From: Litorivicinus sp.
GTDB taxonomy: Bacteria > Pseudomonadota > Gammaproteobacteria > Pseudomonadales > Litorivicinaceae
Direction: 5' to 3'
Assembly (NCBI GenBank): GCA_018402605.1
Contig: JAGYIK010000058.1
Coordinates: 1-7,189 of the forward strand
DNA length: 7,189 nt
This document shows, piece after piece, positions 5,672-7,189 of the stretch. Under the pieces are notes generated by a model, which was given only the letters and a program-made list of their open reading frames with translations, did not search any database and was not told where the DNA came from. Position numbers and translations under genes: made by a program. Numbering within the stretch: the first letter of the stretch is position 1; each line of letters begins with the position of its first letter.

Positions 5672-6250
5672 ATGACCCAACATGCACTGCTAATTGCGAC
5701 AAGCGCCCAAGGTGAGAGCGCCTCAAGTTTTCAACTCGCCACACGTCTCATCGATGAATTACGTCCGAACCAAATCACCACACGTGATCTATCCGAAGGC
5801 GTGCCGACAGTATCGAAAAGTTGGGTCACCGCGAATCTCACGGCAGAAGATGACCGGTCAGCAGATCAGCGTGCCCAGCTTGCATTATCCGATACCCTGA
5901 TTGGCGAAATTCAGGCAGCTGACACGCTCGTGATCACCTGCCCAATCTACAATTTTGGCGTCTCCAGTGCCCTTAAAGCTTGGATCGATCAAATTTGCCG
6001 GGCTGGAATCACATTCAAGTACACAGAAAATGGTCCGGTCGGACTCCTCAGTGGGAAACGCGCCTACATCGTGGTGACATCGGGCGGCGTTCCTTTTGGA
6101 AGCGCTGTCGACTTTGCGAGCCCGCACCTCAAGCAAGTGCTCAACTTTATCGGCATTACTGACATTGAGTGCATTGTCGCCGATCAGCAGATGACGACCA
6201 CCGATGCACTCGCGCGGGCCGAAGATCAAATTCACACATTGTTCAGTTAA
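5672..6250 (+). CDS. azoR: FMN-dependent NADH:quinone oxidoreductase / azoreductase
   Basis: A 192-aa cytoplasmic flavodoxin-fold enzyme that reduces quinones by two electrons with NAD(P)H and, in the test tube, cleaves azo compounds; in E. coli AzoR protects against thiol-specific and quinone stress. Seen here: the phosphate-binding loop ATSAQGESASS after the first strand (9-19), CPIYNFGVSSALKAWIDQ (90-107) with the flavin-contacting YNF, RAGITFKYTENGPVGLL (110-126) and VTSGG (135-139), all closely matching E. coli AzoR (201 aa). The start at 5672 follows a strong AGGAG six bases upstream. The frame stays open back to an ATG at 5597, but those extra 25 codons lie in the leader and precede the normal N-terminus MTQHALLIATSA. 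It is transcribed alone, converging on dps. Confidence 0.93.
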   Translation: MTQHALLIATSAQGESASSFQLATRLIDELRPNQITTRDLSEGVPTVSKSWVTANLTAEDDRSADQRAQLALSDTLIGEIQAADTLVITCPIYNFGVSSALKAWIDQICRAGITFKYTENGPVGLLSGKRAYIVVTSGGVPFGSAVDFASPHLKQVLNFIGITDIECIVADQQMTTTDALARAEDQIHTLFS

Positions 6251-6272
6251 TCGCGTCTGCAACGAGACAGTG

Positions 6273-6303
6273 AAAACCGCTTGAGGTCACTATCCCAAGC
6301 GGT
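6273..6303 (-). terminator. Intrinsic terminator between azoR and dps
   Basis: ACCGCTTG (6276-6283) pairs exactly with CAAGCGGT (6296-6303) around a 12-base loop; two more GG/CC pairs are possible beyond a bulged A. On the minus strand the stem is followed by a run of T (6276-6273), giving a normal rho-independent terminator for dps, 22 bases after its stop. On the plus strand no T run follows, so for azoR it would mainly protect the 3' end. Confidence 0.75.
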
Positions 6304-6324
6304 CAATTGCGACAATCTGAGGCA

Positions 6325-6804
6325 TTATGCCCCCAGAAGACTTCGCAGCATCCATGCCGTTTTCTCATGCACATTCAGGCGCTGCGTTAACAAATCTGCA
6401 GTGGGTTGATCGTTTGCGGCTTCAGCAATCGGAAACACCGACCGGATGGTTCGCGCACAGGCCTCCTGGCCATTCACGAGTATCCGAACCATCTCCATCG
6501 CATCAGGCACGCCAGCGACCTCTTCAATTGATGCCAATTCAGCAAACTGCTGGTATGTCCCAGGCGCTGGGAAACCAAGTGCACGAATCCGTTCAGCGAT
6601 CTCATCCAATGCCTGCCACTGTTCGGTGTATTGCTGCATGAACATCGCATGGAGCGCGTTGAACATAGGTCCTGTCACGTTCCAATGAAAATTGTGTGTT
6701 TGCATGTAAAGGGTATAACTGTCCGCCAAAACCCTCGATAGCCCACCTACAATCGCCTCGCGATCTGTTTCAGAAATTCCGATATTCACTGTCATCTCAC
6801 GCAT
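6325..6804 (-). CDS. dps: Dps-family ferritin-like DNA-protection protein
   Basis: A 159-aa mini-ferritin that should assemble into a hollow dodecamer, oxidise Fe(II) with hydrogen peroxide and store the iron, so protecting DNA from Fenton damage. The ferroxidase residues are complete: H40 (NFHWNVTGP), H52 (ALHAMF), D67 and E71 (ALDEIAERI). Their spacing of 12, 15 and 4 is the same as H51, H63, D78 and E82 of E. coli Dps. The N-terminus is short and not Lys-rich, so direct DNA binding by an N-terminal tail as in E. coli is doubtful. The ATG at 6804 has GAGG seven bases upstream; the GTG at 6807 is too close to it and the ATG at 6795 too far. A 5-bp hairpin (6827-6843) lies in the presumed 5' leader, and a motif shared with azoR lies about 110 bases upstream. 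Confidence 0.95.
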   Translation of the reverse strand: MREMTVNIGISETDREAIVGGLSRVLADSYTLYMQTHNFHWNVTGPMFNALHAMFMQQYTEQWQALDEIAERIRALGFPAPGTYQQFAELASIEEVAGVPDAMEMVRILVNGQEACARTIRSVFPIAEAANDQPTADLLTQRLNVHEKTAWMLRSLLGA

Positions 6805-7083
6805 CACTTACCCTCACTGTCAACATCCTGTCTCACCAACAGGAACAGGGTACGGCAAATGGCCTCCCAAAGGAGATCTGATTGCATGGCACATTGATTC
6901 AAACTTTACCTGGATCAATTGATTGGCATCGCGCAAAACAAAACGACATTTCGATCGCGAGAACCAGATCGCATCAACATTCAAGTTAATTCGCAGCTCA
7001 CGTTTCGGATCACTTATTTTCGGTTGTGAATCCTGTTGCTCTGTTCGAAGATGCGCGCAATCACCCTTGGATTTGGAGCCCAC
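6805..7083. other. Divergent intergenic region between dps and the right-edge gene
   Basis: These 279 bases should hold the dps promoter and that of the plus-strand gene starting at 7084. Visible are the hairpin CCTGT/ACAGG (6827-6831 with 6839-6843, 7-base loop) in the dps leader and the operator-like site at 6912-6926. A 104-codon frame crosses the region on the minus strand but has no ribosome binding site. I found no convincing -35/-10 pair. Confidence 0.5.
6912..6926 (-). promoter_or_regulatory. Operator-like dyad upstream of dps, matching the azoR site
   Basis: Read on the dps strand this is CCAATCAATTGATCC, containing the perfect 10-bp palindrome ATCAATTGAT. Its first 13 bases agree at 12 positions with the site before azoR (CCAATCAACTGAT), in the same orientation relative to the gene and at a similar distance from the start codon (about 108 against 84 bases). 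This suggests one regulator for both genes. Confidence 0.4.
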
Positions 7084-7189
7084 ATGAGCGAAGCAAAGAA
7101 ACACATCTATCACAGCCGCATCGAGGCCATTCATCAGGCCATTTTAGAAGCCTGTGCAGAACACGATGTCAGCCGCGAGCAGTTGCTCG
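7084..7189 (+). CDS. Start of an unrecognised protein, cut by the window end
   Basis: The first 35 codons of a plus-strand gene that continues past the right edge. The ATG has a good ribosome binding site, TTGGAG, five bases upstream. The peptide begins MSEAKKHIYHSRIEAIHQAI and goes on helical and charged to SREQLL, with no signal peptide or membrane segment so far. I do not recognise a family from so short a piece. It is transcribed away from dps and may share the intergenic control region with it. Confidence 0.6.
   Translation, partial: MSEAKKHIYHSRIEAIHQAILEACAEHDVSREQLL

Noticed and set aside
5885..6262. 125-codon minus-strand frame opposite azoR
   Set aside because: Shadow of azoR, which has clear family motifs and a strong ribosome binding site.
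6321..6331. GGCAT-T-ATGCC, similar to the dyad in the kinase-operon promoter
   Set aside because: It spans the dps stop codon, has a different spacer length and no promoter context, so the likeness is probably chance.
6820..7134. 104-codon minus-strand open frame filling the region upstream of dps
   Set aside because: It has no ribosome binding site at its possible starts, resembles no family I know, overlaps the better-supported plus-strand start at 7084 and would leave dps without a promoter region. Part of it (about residues 45-85) has a protein-like pattern, so a homology search could still overturn this.

Overview
The window is ordinary bacterial chromosomal DNA of roughly balanced base composition. 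Protein relationships (FixJ-type response regulator, HPK4-like histidine kinase, Paracoccus-type 3-hydroxy-D-aspartate aldolase, AzoR, Dps) point to a Proteobacterium, most likely a free-living aerobic alpha- or gammaproteobacterium; the genus cannot be read from the sequence. I see no tRNA, rRNA, insertion sequence, integrase, CRISPR array or replication origin.

Left part (1-1531): a minus-strand gene for a PLP- and metal-dependent 3-hydroxy-D-aspartate aldolase (bhcC/dhaa type), followed on its upstream side by a 325-base divergent intergenic region. That region holds an 18-bp dyad nearer bhcC and a striking 13-bp inverted repeat (12/13 matching) nearer the plus-strand genes.

Middle left (1532-2706): three small plus-strand genes. 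A 126-aa membrane protein is followed after 2 bases by a 114-aa protein made of two consecutive P22-Cro-like DNA-binding domains. After a gap with two palindromes, one of which can also be read as a weak terminator, comes a 110-aa putative lipoprotein. The membrane protein/tandem-Cro pair is the least familiar item here and the best candidate for something undescribed.

Middle right (2689-5423): a tightly packed minus-strand operon reading right to left: an unrecognised 215-aa protein with a C-terminal Cys4 zinc-ribbon-like motif, a FixJ-family response regulator, and a sensor kinase with seven predicted membrane helices and no obvious PAS domain. Spacings are 12 bases and then a 4-base GTGA overlap. 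A candidate promoter with a dyad between its -35 and -10 lies upstream. The kinase gene converges on the lipoprotein gene and overlaps it by 18 bases.

Right part (5424-7189): azoR (plus) and dps (minus) converge on a shared hairpin that works as an intrinsic terminator for dps. Both are redox/oxidative-stress type genes, and both carry a near-identical motif CCAATCAAYTGAT upstream, in the same orientation relative to the gene, which suggests a shared regulator. The azoR leader also has two mutually exclusive base-pairing options next to its ribosome binding site. At the right edge a new plus-strand gene begins and runs out of the window.
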